Positions 53,228-62,900 of a DNA stretch of 64,000 nt are shown here, one piece after another; position 1 is the stretch's first letter; each line of letters starts with the position of its first letter. The position numbers and the translations under genes are program-made. Source of the DNA: Bacteroides clarus YIT 12056 (lineage in GTDB: Bacteria; Bacteroidota; Bacteroidia; Bacteroidales; Bacteroidaceae); the NCBI RefSeq assembly GCF_900129655.1, contig NZ_FQWK01000007.1:62001-126000 (forward strand). The letters are read 5' to 3'. The notes under the pieces are model-generated. The model searched no databases and had not been told where the DNA came from. It saw only the letters and a list, made by a program, of their open reading frames with translations.

Positions 53228-54880
53228 TTAATCAACATCCCACCATACATTATTCTGTATGCTGTTCGTTCCACCCATACGGCTTTCGGCCTCTTTTACG
53301 TTAGCCGCATTGACCGTATACTCTGAAGACGGATAATAGATGCGCTTAACATACGCGTTCGGAGTATTGTTGGCCTGGTCGGCAGGATTCATAGTGAACA
53401 CACTTGAACTTACACTTGCAAACGGCATGAGCGTAGGCTTATGGAACTGGCGATGATCGGCCCAAGTTTCAAAAGAACATTCCTGGAATTGAGCAATATA
53501 TTTTTGGGTAAGAATCTTATCCATATGCGTATTGCAATCGCCTGTTGTATCATCATATTTGGCGGTAGTCCCATAATAATTAGGAGCGGTAGAGGCCAGA
53601 TAGTCCGTAATCACCGCTTCCGGAATATCAAACTCAGCCATATTTGAGCGTACGCCTGCTTCATAGGCATCCTTGGCATTACCGGCGATAAGGCCGCGCT
53701 CAATGGCAATCGCTTTCAGGAAGCACAATTCACTATATTTGAATAATTGATATTTTCTGTCGATCGTACCATAGTACCAAGGACCGATTTTTGCAAAGTT
53801 GCTGACGAACTGTCCGTTATCCATCGCAGCACCCACTGCGGATGTTACGTGTCCCGGGTCTGTTCCGTCCCAATTGCCTTTCATTGCCGGGTCCTGAGGA
53901 TCGTCAATCATACCGGCAGGCTCAAACTGAATCGGAGCGCGGGGGTCAACCGTAGCAGGAGCATTTTTGGCAGCGATAATCGCTTCGGTTATATTTGCAT
54001 TGCTGACACGGTCGGCAGCCGTAGGCCACGCTTGTCCGCCGATACCCGTTACAAGACGCTTGTAGGCAGTCGACATGTGCATTACGGCAGAGCCCTTATG
54101 ATAGTAAATAGGATTCTGCGAGAACTTATCTTCGCCTTGTTTCATATAAGCGGCATCATCTTCACCGGCAAATACTCCGGCCGTAATGGCGGCTTCCGCT
54201 TCCGTTTTCGCCTTAGCGGCATCCACATCGGAGATACGGACGGCCATACGCAAACGGATAGAATTGGCAAACTTTTTCCATTTTGCGGCATCACCGCCAT
54301 AAATAAGGTCATAAGAACCTACATTGTTAGCGGCCGATTCGTCCAGTTTACTTACCGCATCTTTCAATTCATCGAATATCGTGTAGTAGATATCTTTTTG
54401 CGTATCATATTTAGGCTGGTCTATATCATCGGCAGCTTCCGAATAAGGAACATCACCGATACAATTGGTCAGACGCAACATTACATAAGCCTTCCAGATG
54501 CGTGCCATCTGAACCACATTATTATAAATAGGTTTGTCCTCATTGGCGCTAATCAGAGAGTTGGCGTTCGTGAGTACCGTATAGCTCAAATTCCACAAAT
54601 CGTCAATGTATCGGGAGTCAATGTTATAGTCGGAGGCCGACAGACCGTCGTTTGCCGAATATTCGCAGAGCGTACTGATCATCAGCTGGTCTATCTGCTG
54701 CCACTGATTGGCATACGGAATACCGCGTCCCTGGATAAATATCAACTGGAACTTAGGATCGACCGAACCCGGAGTAGGATTGTTAGGGTCGGTATTCATG
54801 TTGTCGAAATCGCCGGTACAACCCGCGAAGGCCATTGAGATACCAACGATGCTTATAATTGTTTTAAATAACTTATTCAT
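53228..54880 (-). CDS. SusD/RagB-family surface lipoprotein (SusD_2 type)
   Basis: A 550-residue lipoprotein. Lipid Cys21 is in AFAGCTGDFDNMN, with acidic residues after it as in surface-exported Bacteroidetes lipoproteins. The TPR-rich SusD fold is recognised by NNVVQMARIWKAYVMLRLTNCIGDVPYSEA and LSYTVLTNANSLI. The layout is that of the SusD_2 (SusD/RagB-like) subfamily. It caps the SusC channel and captures the nutrient. It follows its susC after 19 nt. The ligand is unknown. Confidence 0.93.
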   Translation of the reverse strand: MNKLFKTIISIVGISMAFAGCTGDFDNMNTDPNNPTPGSVDPKFQLIFIQGRGIPYANQWQQIDQLMISTLCEYSANDGLSASDYNIDSRYIDDLWNLSYTVLTNANSLISANEDKPIYNNVVQMARIWKAYVMLRLTNCIGDVPYSEAADDIDQPKYDTQKDIYYTIFDELKDAVSKLDESAANNVGSYDLIYGGDAAKWKKFANSIRLRMAVRISDVDAAKAKTEAEAAITAGVFAGEDDAAYMKQGEDKFSQNPIYYHKGSAVMHMSTAYKRLVTGIGGQAWPTAADRVSNANITEAIIAAKNAPATVDPRAPIQFEPAGMIDDPQDPAMKGNWDGTDPGHVTSAVGAAMDNGQFVSNFAKIGPWYYGTIDRKYQLFKYSELCFLKAIAIERGLIAGNAKDAYEAGVRSNMAEFDIPEAVITDYLASTAPNYYGTTAKYDDTTGDCNTHMDKILTQKYIAQFQECSFETWADHRQFHKPTLMPFASVSSSVFTMNPADQANNTPNAYVKRIYYPSSEYTVNAANVKEAESRMGGTNSIQNNVWWDVD

Positions 54881-54899
54881 ATTATTATCCTTTTATGGG

Positions 54900-57800
54900 T
54901 TAGAATGTAACATTAAGATTGAAACCAAATGAACGGGTAGAAGGCAGAGATGCCGTTTCTATACCCTGTCCGTTGCCAGTAGAGTATGTACATTCAGGGT
55001 CAAATCCCGGAAGATTATTGTACAGGAAGCATACATTGTTAGCCACGGCACTGAGCTTGAGACCTCTGATAATGGTTTTTGCAAACCATTTGTCGGGTAA
55101 TGTCCAAGTCAGATTCAGCTCGCGCAAACGTACGTTCGTTGTATCATAGATATAATTCCCGATATTGCCGTAGAACTGTCCCCAATAAGTAGTAGGGTCA
55201 AGTTCAACCGTATTCGGCAGTCCGGTATTTACATTCACGCCTTGGGAAATAAGTCCCTTACCGGTAGTATAGTATTCCTCACGTCCGGCAACCGTTTCTT
55301 TGGTCTGACCGTTGGATTGCAAACGCATCATGGATTGCAGATATACATCGCCGCCGTAACGCACATCAATCAAGAAACCGAATGACAAGTTTTTCCAGCG
55401 TAATGTAGAACCGATACCGGCCGTCCAATCCGGATTCATATTACCCGATACGCGTAATGTGTTATCAACGATATACTTACCGTCGTCACCTACCAAACGG
55501 TTTCCGTTATCGTCATACTTAAATCCGTTCGTATAAATCTGTCCGTAAGGTTCGCCAACCGTAGCTCTTACATAACAGTTCTGTCCCATAGGTTGAGCCA
55601 AAGTGATAGACTCTACCCCTTCGGTAAGCTCAACAATCTTGGAAGAGTTCTTTGCGAAATTCACCCATACGTTCCAATCCCAGTCCTTCGTACGGACAGG
55701 TACGGCATTCACCTGAAGTTCCCAGCCCCAGTTGTCTACGCGTCCGGCATTGATATACTTAGCGCTGTATCCGGATGTAATGGACGAAGGCATGGAGATG
55801 ATTTGATTGTATGCGCGTTTGTCATAATAAGTAACGTCAAAGCCCAAACGGTTATCAAAGAAACGGACATCGGCACCGAATTCCATGGATTTGATAATCT
55901 CCGGTTTCAAATTAGCATTGGTCTTTGTCGAAGGTTCCGCTACACCCATCTGCCCGCCTGCCATGTTGGAAACGGTAGACAGTACAGACAATAACTGATA
56001 AGGATCCGTATCATTTCCGGCTTCGGCATAAGATGCACGTAACTTACCGAAAGAAATCCATTCGGGAACATTCACCTTGAACTTAGTCAGCATGTCGGTT
56101 ACAGCCCAACCCAAAGAGAATGACGGATATAAGAACGAGCGGTTATTCTTCGGAAGAGTGGAAGACCAGTCGTTACGTACCGTCACATCGAAGAACAAAT
56201 AATTATCCCAAGACAACTGTCCCAATGCATACAGGGATTGAACTTCCTTCTGTGAATTATAAGTCGACGTTGTTTGCGATATGCCATTCTGGATAGTATA
56301 GAGCTCCGGAATATTCAAGCCTTCGGCCGTAGCGACAAAAGTATTGTATTTACGGTTCATCTTATTACCGCCTACCGAAAGAGAACCGGAGAATTTAGAA
56401 TCGGCGATATTGTCTTTCTGGGCCGTTACCAGGAAATCCACATTATATTCGGTCATATTATATTGTCCCGTAGAGAAACGGCCATCGCTATAACCGGAAC
56501 TTGAAATCAATCCGTGACGTATCCATTTTTCTGTTTTCTTGCCATAAGTATCGCCACCGAAACGTACCATAGCCTTTAACCAACTGCTGATATCATACGT
56601 CAAGGAAGCAAAACCGTTGACGCGGTTCGTAACATCCTGGTTACCGGTAAGTGAAGTAGCGGCATACGGGTTATTTACGACTGTAAGCGGCTTGGAATAC
56701 CAATCCAGAATATTGCCCTCTTCATCGAAAATATTTTTCATCTCGTGCAGATTAATGCTGCGGGGAGTATAAATCAATGCAAAAATAGGGTTAAAACCGG
56801 ATGCGGAGAATTCCGGTCTTCCTTTACCTTTTTGATAAGTATAGTTCACCTTGGCATCAAGAGTAAGGTTCTTGATAATTTCACCGCCGGCACGAACCGA
56901 GAAATTATTCTTACTCAAACTGTTATTGGGAATAACCCCTTTACGTGTCGTATTGGAAAGTCCTACGCGATAATTCATCTTGGCCGCCGAACCCGTTACA
57001 TCTACGGAGTTCGTCCAGGATGTACCCGTATTCATGAAATCCGAGAAATCATTGTTCTTAGCTTCCAAAGGACGGGTCTGTCCTGTCCAGTCGGTAACAA
57101 CCGTACCCATTTTCGGGCCCCAAGAGTTACGGGAAGTAATATCGAACGCTCCTCCCGTACCCTGACCGTATTCATTCTGGAACTCAGGCTGAATCATCAC
57201 ATTCTCAAAAGTGAAATTGCTATTGTAAGAAACCAGCGTTTTACCGCCTTGTCCCTTCTTGGTAGTAACCAGGATAACACCGTTACCACCGCGTGAACCA
57301 TACAGAGCGGTAGCCGAAGGGCCTTTCAATACAGAGATGGATTCAACATCATCGGGATTCAGCATTGACAATCCGTCACCGGTATCCGAGAATCCTGTAC
57401 CCCAAGAGTTGGTAGTGGCATCGTCCACACCCTGAGTATTATCGAACGGCACACCGTCCACTACGACCAAAGGCATGTTATTACCGGAAATAGAGTTGTT
57501 ACCGCGGATAACGATACGATTGGAACCGCCGGGAATAGAAGTTGCGGAAATATTCATACCGGCAACCTTACCATTCAGTGAAGTAGCGATATTTGCAGTA
57601 CGGTTCTCGATAAGAGCATCCCCCTTTACATCCTGCACGGAATAACCGAGCGCTTTTTTCTCGCGTTTCATACCCAAAGCAGTAACCACGACTTCATCCA
57701 GCGCATAATTTGTTCCGCTCAAGGTTATTTTGTATTGCGAACTGCTTGTAATAGGAACTTCCTGATTATCATATCCTATATAAGACACAACAAGCGTTTT

Positions 57801-58106
57801 CCCATTGGACGGAACATCCAGTGAGAACTTTCCGTCGACATCCGTTGCAACACCTACACTCGTTCCTTGTACCAGTACTGCCGCTCCGATGATAGGTTCG
57901 CCATTGGAATCTATAACAACTCCCGAAATTTTCTTTGCATGCTGTGCATTTGACGAAGTGGCATTCTGCGCATATACACTCATTCCAGAGAAGCAACCGC
58001 CGCACATAAGCATTAAACCGGTTACCGATAGAATAAATAATCTTTTTATCAAAGTAGTCTGTGTTACCATTACATCGGCACTACTTCTTTTGTGTTCTCC
58101 ATTCAT
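54900..58106 (-). CDS. SusC-type TonB-dependent outer membrane transporter
   Basis: A 1068-residue protein. The signal peptide is about residues 20-47, then a carboxypeptidase-regulatory-like domain (KISGVVIDSNGEPIIGAAVLVQGTS), the TonB box region (LDEVVVTALGMKREKKALGYSV), the plug (NPDDVESISVLKGPSATALYGSRGGNGVI) and a 22-strand barrel ending in Phe (FNLNVTF). There is no STN domain, so it is unlikely to signal to an anti-sigma factor. It pairs with the SusD downstream. Its 5' leader is shared with the other susC at 59954. Confidence 0.96.
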   Translation of the reverse strand: MNGEHKRSSADVMVTQTTLIKRLFILSVTGLMLMCGGCFSGMSVYAQNATSSNAQHAKKISGVVIDSNGEPIIGAAVLVQGTSVGVATDVDGKFSLDVPSNGKTLVVSYIGYDNQEVPITSSSQYKITLSGTNYALDEVVVTALGMKREKKALGYSVQDVKGDALIENRTANIATSLNGKVAGMNISATSIPGGSNRIVIRGNNSISGNNMPLVVVDGVPFDNTQGVDDATTNSWGTGFSDTGDGLSMLNPDDVESISVLKGPSATALYGSRGGNGVILVTTKKGQGGKTLVSYNSNFTFENVMIQPEFQNEYGQGTGGAFDITSRNSWGPKMGTVVTDWTGQTRPLEAKNNDFSDFMNTGTSWTNSVDVTGSAAKMNYRVGLSNTTRKGVIPNNSLSKNNFSVRAGGEIIKNLTLDAKVNYTYQKGKGRPEFSASGFNPIFALIYTPRSINLHEMKNIFDEEGNILDWYSKPLTVVNNPYAATSLTGNQDVTNRVNGFASLTYDISSWLKAMVRFGGDTYGKKTEKWIRHGLISSSGYSDGRFSTGQYNMTEYNVDFLVTAQKDNIADSKFSGSLSVGGNKMNRKYNTFVATAEGLNIPELYTIQNGISQTTSTYNSQKEVQSLYALGQLSWDNYLFFDVTVRNDWSSTLPKNNRSFLYPSFSLGWAVTDMLTKFKVNVPEWISFGKLRASYAEAGNDTDPYQLLSVLSTVSNMAGGQMGVAEPSTKTNANLKPEIIKSMEFGADVRFFDNRLGFDVTYYDKRAYNQIISMPSSITSGYSAKYINAGRVDNWGWELQVNAVPVRTKDWDWNVWVNFAKNSSKIVELTEGVESITLAQPMGQNCYVRATVGEPYGQIYTNGFKYDDNGNRLVGDDGKYIVDNTLRVSGNMNPDWTAGIGSTLRWKNLSFGFLIDVRYGGDVYLQSMMRLQSNGQTKETVAGREEYYTTGKGLISQGVNVNTGLPNTVELDPTTYWGQFYGNIGNYIYDTTNVRLRELNLTWTLPDKWFAKTIIRGLKLSAVANNVCFLYNNLPGFDPECTYSTGNGQGIETASLPSTRSFGFNLNVTF

Positions 58107-58305
58107 AAATGATTGATGATTTTGTTGTTAATTAAAAATAGTATTCTCAAAAAAATGGATAGCGGGTAGATAAATCAGAATAGAGCTATCCTACTCTTTT
58201 TAGGACTCTTTTACTGTTCCATAGGCTTTTCTTCCGTTTAAAGGTTCATAACTACTATATTATATCTCTTTTTTCTTTAAAAGTCCAAGTCCACGAGGAA
58301 CTCGG
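58107..58305 (-). promoter_or_regulatory. Conserved susC 5' leader, copy 1
   Basis: About 200 nt before the first susC. It carries a 21-nt dyad (58285-58305; minus strand CCGAGTTC-n5-GGACTTGG), the word ATGAACCTTTAA (58249-58238) and a closing block ATCATCAATCATTTATG at the start codon. All three occur in the same order and spacing before the second susC (59760-59953). Confidence 0.8.
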
Positions 58306-58316
58306 TATATATTGAT

Positions 58317-58349
58317 TTTGAATTAAATCCGGTTAATTTCTTAACTTTG
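58317..58349 (+). promoter_or_regulatory. Candidate promoter pointing at the kinase 3' end
   Basis: TTTG at 58317-58320 and TAACTTTG at 58342-58349 with 21-nt spacing on the plus strand. No plus-strand gene follows before the oppositely directed kinase, so any product would be a small or antisense RNA. The region is AT-rich, so chance is possible. Confidence 0.4.
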
Positions 58350-58526
58350 CCGGTCGTTTTAAGAGATAAATCTTGTTATTAACAAAGGTGATAAAGTATT
58401 TTGTGTACTTCACACGTAACAAAGATATATTATTATTCAATATCAAGAACATTTCTTTGCAATTTTTTAACCTTATACTTTTAAATTTGCAAAGATTACT
58501 TCTATATACCTTATATATATAAGAGT

Positions 58527-59375
58527 TTAAGGTTCTTCAATATTTAAAGAATGGAATTCTATCAGTCCGTTCATCGGAGTTTCTTCAATTACATCCAATC
58601 CGATTCCAAATTCACCGGCAACTTCTCTCAGTATGGCTGCATAGCTGTTGGCCAACGAACCAACGAATCGAATAGGATAGTTTTTGTAGTCGTATTGGCA
58701 TACGTTTCGAGTGAAAAAGCTTCTTAAATTACTGGTTATCAGATTGAACACATAATCATCATTAGTGTAATCAGCTAAGAAATAAGAAATCGTAGAAAGA
58801 AAACGATTCGGGAAAGGACGGTTGTACACCGATTCCATCACTTCATTGGGACTGATACGGAATTTCTCAAAAAAATCTGTCATCACATACTTAGGCGCCA
58901 ATCCTTTTAGAACATCAGACAGAAACATTTTACCCAGTACGGCTCCACTGCCTTCATCACCTAAGATATAACCGCCCGCTTTGACATTCTTGACTACGAT
59001 TTTTCCATCATAAAAGCATGAATTAGAGCCGGTTCCCAAGATACAAGCAATACCGGCCTCGCATTTGAACAAACCGCGGGCAGCCGCAAGAAGGTCGCTT
59101 TCCACTTGGATAGGGGTTTTGAATTGTGCTACTAATGATGCACCCAATATATTCTTTTTCTCATAAGAGGTACATCCGGCTCCATAATAATATACTTGTT
59201 CTAATTTCCTTTTGAAAAAAATCTCGGGCAACCCTAAGCGTACACTCCGGCTAATCTCCCTTCGTGTTTGGAAGAAAGGATTAAGTCCCTCGGTGAAAAC
59301 ACGCTGTATCAAGTGGTTATCTTCAACCAGGGCCCATTCAGTTCTTGTAGAACCACTTTCCGCAATCAGTTTCAT
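58527..59375 (-). CDS. BadF/BadG-type ATPase, N-acetylglucosamine kinase-like
   Basis: A 282-residue protein with the actin/hexokinase-type nucleotide fold. The phosphate-1 loop is ESGSTRTEWAL at the N-terminus, followed by ACILGTGSNSCFYDG and GGYILGDEGSGAVLGKMF. This group includes eukaryotic-type GlcNAc kinase and MurNAc-handling enzymes, so an amino-sugar kinase is likely. It lies alone between two divergent susC leaders. Its role in the same pathway is inferred from position. Confidence 0.82.
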   Translation of the reverse strand: MKLIAESGSTRTEWALVEDNHLIQRVFTEGLNPFFQTRREISRSVRLGLPEIFFKRKLEQVYYYGAGCTSYEKKNILGASLVAQFKTPIQVESDLLAAARGLFKCEAGIACILGTGSNSCFYDGKIVVKNVKAGGYILGDEGSGAVLGKMFLSDVLKGLAPKYVMTDFFEKFRISPNEVMESVYNRPFPNRFLSTISYFLADYTNDDYVFNLITSNLRSFFTRNVCQYDYKNYPIRFVGSLANSYAAILREVAGEFGIGLDVIEETPMNGLIEFHSLNIEEP

Positions 59376-59400
59376 AGGTAGTTAGTTTTAGAATTGAATA

Positions 59401-59408
59401 CAAATATA
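59401..59408 (-). promoter_or_regulatory. -7 box of sugar-kinase gene
   Basis: The minus strand reads TATATTTG (TAnnTTTG), 25 nt before the start codon. Confidence 0.6.
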
Positions 59409-59559
59409 TAGTTATTTTTAATATTTCTGCGATAATTCTTCAAAAAGTTTGCTTTATGGTCTGTATCCATCATTGCGGATTACTTTTATAGAATAAAATA
59501 TTTGCAAGGTGATAATTGTTTGCGCATCTGCTACCAATAAACAGCCGGTTACTTATTTT

Positions 59560-59653
59560 AATTCGTTAGACATCTGTTATCCTTTCGTTAGACAACTGTC
59601 TAACGAAAGGATAACAGATGTCTAACGCAAGGGCAACAACCGTCCGACGAATT
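59560..59653. repeat. 94-bp palindromic repeat, copy 2
   Basis: It has the same ends (AATTCGTTAGAC / GACGAATT) and the same length as copy 1 at 25672-25765. Inside is a perfect 31-bp inverted repeat (59564-59594 with 59597-59627) with a 2-nt loop. Three stem pairs differ from copy 1, each with a matching change in the other arm. Confidence 0.9.
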
Positions 59654-59759
59654 ATTGTCCGCAGCCGTAGCGATTAATGGATATACAACATACAGAAAAA
59701 AACTGTAATCCGATTTTTTAATTTATCCTGATACCATCCATGCGAATAAGAAAATCCGC

Positions 59760-59953
59760 CCGAGTTCCTCGTGGACTTGGAAAAGAAGAGAAAAAAAGAG
59801 AGATAACATATACAATTATGAACCTTTAAATAGAAAAACGCCTATGAAGCAATGAAAGAATCTCAGAGGATATAGTTCATTCTACCCCTCATCCATTCAT
59901 TTTTTACCTAATTGGAGAAACTATTTTTATTAACAAAAAATCATCAATCACTT
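59760..59953 (+). promoter_or_regulatory. Conserved susC 5' leader, copy 2
   Basis: It carries the dyad CCGAGTTC-n5-GGACTTGG (59760-59780), ATGAACCTTTAA (59818-59829), GCCTATG and the closing block ATCATCAATCACTTATG, as in the leader of the first susC. This match places the true susC start at 59954. Confidence 0.8.
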
Positions 59954-62900
59954 ATGAATGAAGATCGCAAAAAAAGAGGAATTGCAAATCATAAGATCCT
60001 CATGACAGTAGCTATCTGCGCACTGTTTCTTGGCAGCGGTAACACTTTTGCTGCCCGGTCTGCTTCCCATGAAAATCATGGTATAACCGAACAGATGCAA
60101 TCTGTCGCTGTAAACGTATTAGTAGTAGATGCCCAAGGAGAACCCATTATCGGTGCCAACGTCATAGAAAAAGGTACCACCAATGGTGGAATTACAGACA
60201 TCAACGGAAAAATCAAAATGAATGTCAAGGCAGGAGCTATCCTGCAAATCTCTTTTGTGGGATATACCACCCAGGAAGTAAAGGCCAGTCCTAACTTGCG
60301 AGTAGTATTAAAAGATGACACCGAGTTACTGGATGAAGTAGTGGTTGTAGGATATGGTTCACAAAAGAAAGAAAATCTGACAGGAGCAGTTTCTTCTGTT
60401 AATGTAAATCAGACATTAGAAGGACGTCCCATTGCCGATATCGGCCGTGGCTTACAAGGTACCACTCCGGGTTTGTCTATCCAAGTGCCAAGCGGTGAAG
60501 TCGGTTCCGACCCGATTATCAAAATACGTGGACAGGTCGGTTCTATCGAAGGTGAGGCAACACCCTTGATTTTGCTGGATAATGTGGAAATCCCCTCTAT
60601 ACAGATGGTCAACCCTGATGATATAGAAAGCATTTCCGTATTGAAAGATGCCGCATCCGCTTCCATCTATGGTGCTAAAGCAGCATTCGGTGTAGTATTG
60701 ATTACAACCAAAAAAGGAGCGAAAACCGACAAGGTCAATGTTTCCTACCAGGGAAATCTCTCTTTCCAGAATATGGCTAAAGAGATGAAAATGGGACAAC
60801 TCAATGCTTTGGAATATAGCGTGGAAGCCATGAAGCGTTCAGGAAAGACCGTCACCGGCGGTATATCATTCTACATGACAGAGTCCGGCTTGGAACGCGC
60901 TCGCAAATGGCAAAACAAGTATGGCGGCAAATTAGGACCTGACGATCCGTATGTATACGGACGAGACTGGTATGTGGATGCCAATGGACGGAATATTGGT
61001 CTAAGGACATTTGACCCATACGATTATATGGTACGCGAATGGGCGCCGACCCACTCGCACAACGTTTCAATCAACGGAAAAAGTGGAAAAACAACTTATA
61101 ATATCGGTCTGGGTTACCTGCACCAAAACGGTATGATGAAACCCGCCAAGAAAGACGATTTTACCCGTTATAACGCATCCGTACGTTTAAGTACCGAAAT
61201 TAATAAATACTTGACCGTACGTGCCGGTTCTATCTTCTCTTCACGCGACAAGAGATATCCATACGCAACATCATCTACTACGGCCGACCCCTGGTTGTAC
61301 TTATACCGTTGGGGACCTAACATGCCGTTAGGAGTCAATGAGGACGGAAACGACCTGCGCAGCCCATGGTCTGAAACCAAACAGGCCAATACGGCTTCAC
61401 AAGTAGACAACTATCTAAACATAAGCCTGGGAACAACAGTGAATGTCACAAAAGACTGGAAGTTTGATTTCGATTATACTTACGCCAGCGAAACAGGTGT
61501 CATCAAAAGACCGGGAACCCGTTACAGCGCAGCCAATGCATGGATGGCAGGTACATTAAAAACAGATGCGGCAGGCAACCAAATCTATGTAAACGATTTA
61601 GGCCAGCAGGTAGCAGCAACCGCAGAAGGCGCGATGCCGGCATATGAATTGCCATATCAAGAGTACACGGCTCACGGCGCCAACCCCGACCACATTTATA
61701 GAAAATCTTCGGGAGCCCGTCGCCATACTTTCAATGCCACAACAGATTATAACTGGCAATTGAATGATGACAACAATTTCAAATTCTTGCTCGGTATGAA
61801 CTTGGTGACTTACGATTATGAAGATAACTGGTCACAAATTACGGACTTAACCGATATTACCAATCCCCAGTTTGATCTCGCCGTAGGTACTCAAACAGCA
61901 AGCGGTAACCAAAAGTGGGAAGGCCAAATGGGTTATTTCGGTCGTATCAACTACAACTATAAAGAAAAATACCTGTTGGAAGCCAATCTGCGCTATGACG
62001 GTACATCCAAGTTCCCGTCCGGAATGAAATGGCGTTGGTTCCCCTCATTCTCTGCCGGCTGGCGTTTGAGCGAAGAGGCTTTCATGGAATGGGCAAAACC
62101 GACACTCAACTCTTTCAAAATCCGCGGTTCATGGGGTATTATCGGTGACCAGACCGTAGATAACGGCTTATATGTGTCTTCTCTGGGTACAGGACAAGTT
62201 AGCTGGTTAGGCGCCGACGGACAGAAATTATTCTATCGCGGTACCCCGACAGCCGTAGCAACTTCCATTACCTGGCAAGACATCGCTACACTGGACTTAG
62301 GCTTCGACGCACGCTTCTTCCACGGTGATTTCGGCGTTACCTTTGACTGGTATCAACGTGATACGCGTAATATGATTGTTCCGGGCGCGGGCGTAGCCTA
62401 TACTTTCGGCGCCGCAGCTCCTAAAGGAAATTACGGTTCTTTAAGAACACGCGGCTGGGAAGTTTCATTAGACTACAACCATCGCTTTAATAACGGCTTG
62501 GGTATCAACGCCATGTTTACATTATCCGACGCCCAAACAGAAATCACAGAATACAGTGACACCCGTTTAATCAGTGATTATTATGTGGGCAAGAAGTATG
62601 GCGAAATATGGGGTTACAGAACCGAACGCTTATACCAGAAAGATGATTTCGTATACGATAATAACGGCGAGTTAGTAACCGTATGGGCATTAAATGGAAA
62701 AGAAGTGGCGGCAGGAACTGCCGGCGCCAAAGAAATGAACAAATTGAAAGATCCGAACGGAGTATATCAAGACTTCCTGCAATCGGGTGACTTCAAATTC
62801 GGTCCGGGTGATGTGAAATACGCCGATTTAAACGGTGACGGTAAATTAGGTAATGGCGCAGGTACGGTAGATGATCCGGGAGATAAAGAAGTAATCGGTA

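Larger units (their letters stand above)
58107..58526. other. 420-bp gap between susC and sugar-kinase gene
   Basis: It holds the conserved susC leader (58107-58305). A possible minus-strand box TATCTTTG at 58420-58427 could start the susC transcript about 300 nt upstream of its start codon. A well-spaced promoter pair on the plus strand lies at 58317-58349. No gene is supported. Confidence 0.6.
59376..59953. other. 578-bp gap: kinase promoter, palindromic repeat, susC leader
   Basis: No gene is supported. It holds the kinase promoter box (59401-59408), the second 94-bp palindromic repeat (59560-59653) and the conserved susC leader (59760-59953). No TAnnTTTG box was seen before the second susC. 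Confidence 0.7.

Noticed and set aside
59912..59953. Upstream start of the second susC (14 extra residues)
   Set aside because: The bases belong to a leader shared with the other susC, which starts exactly at the position matching 59954.
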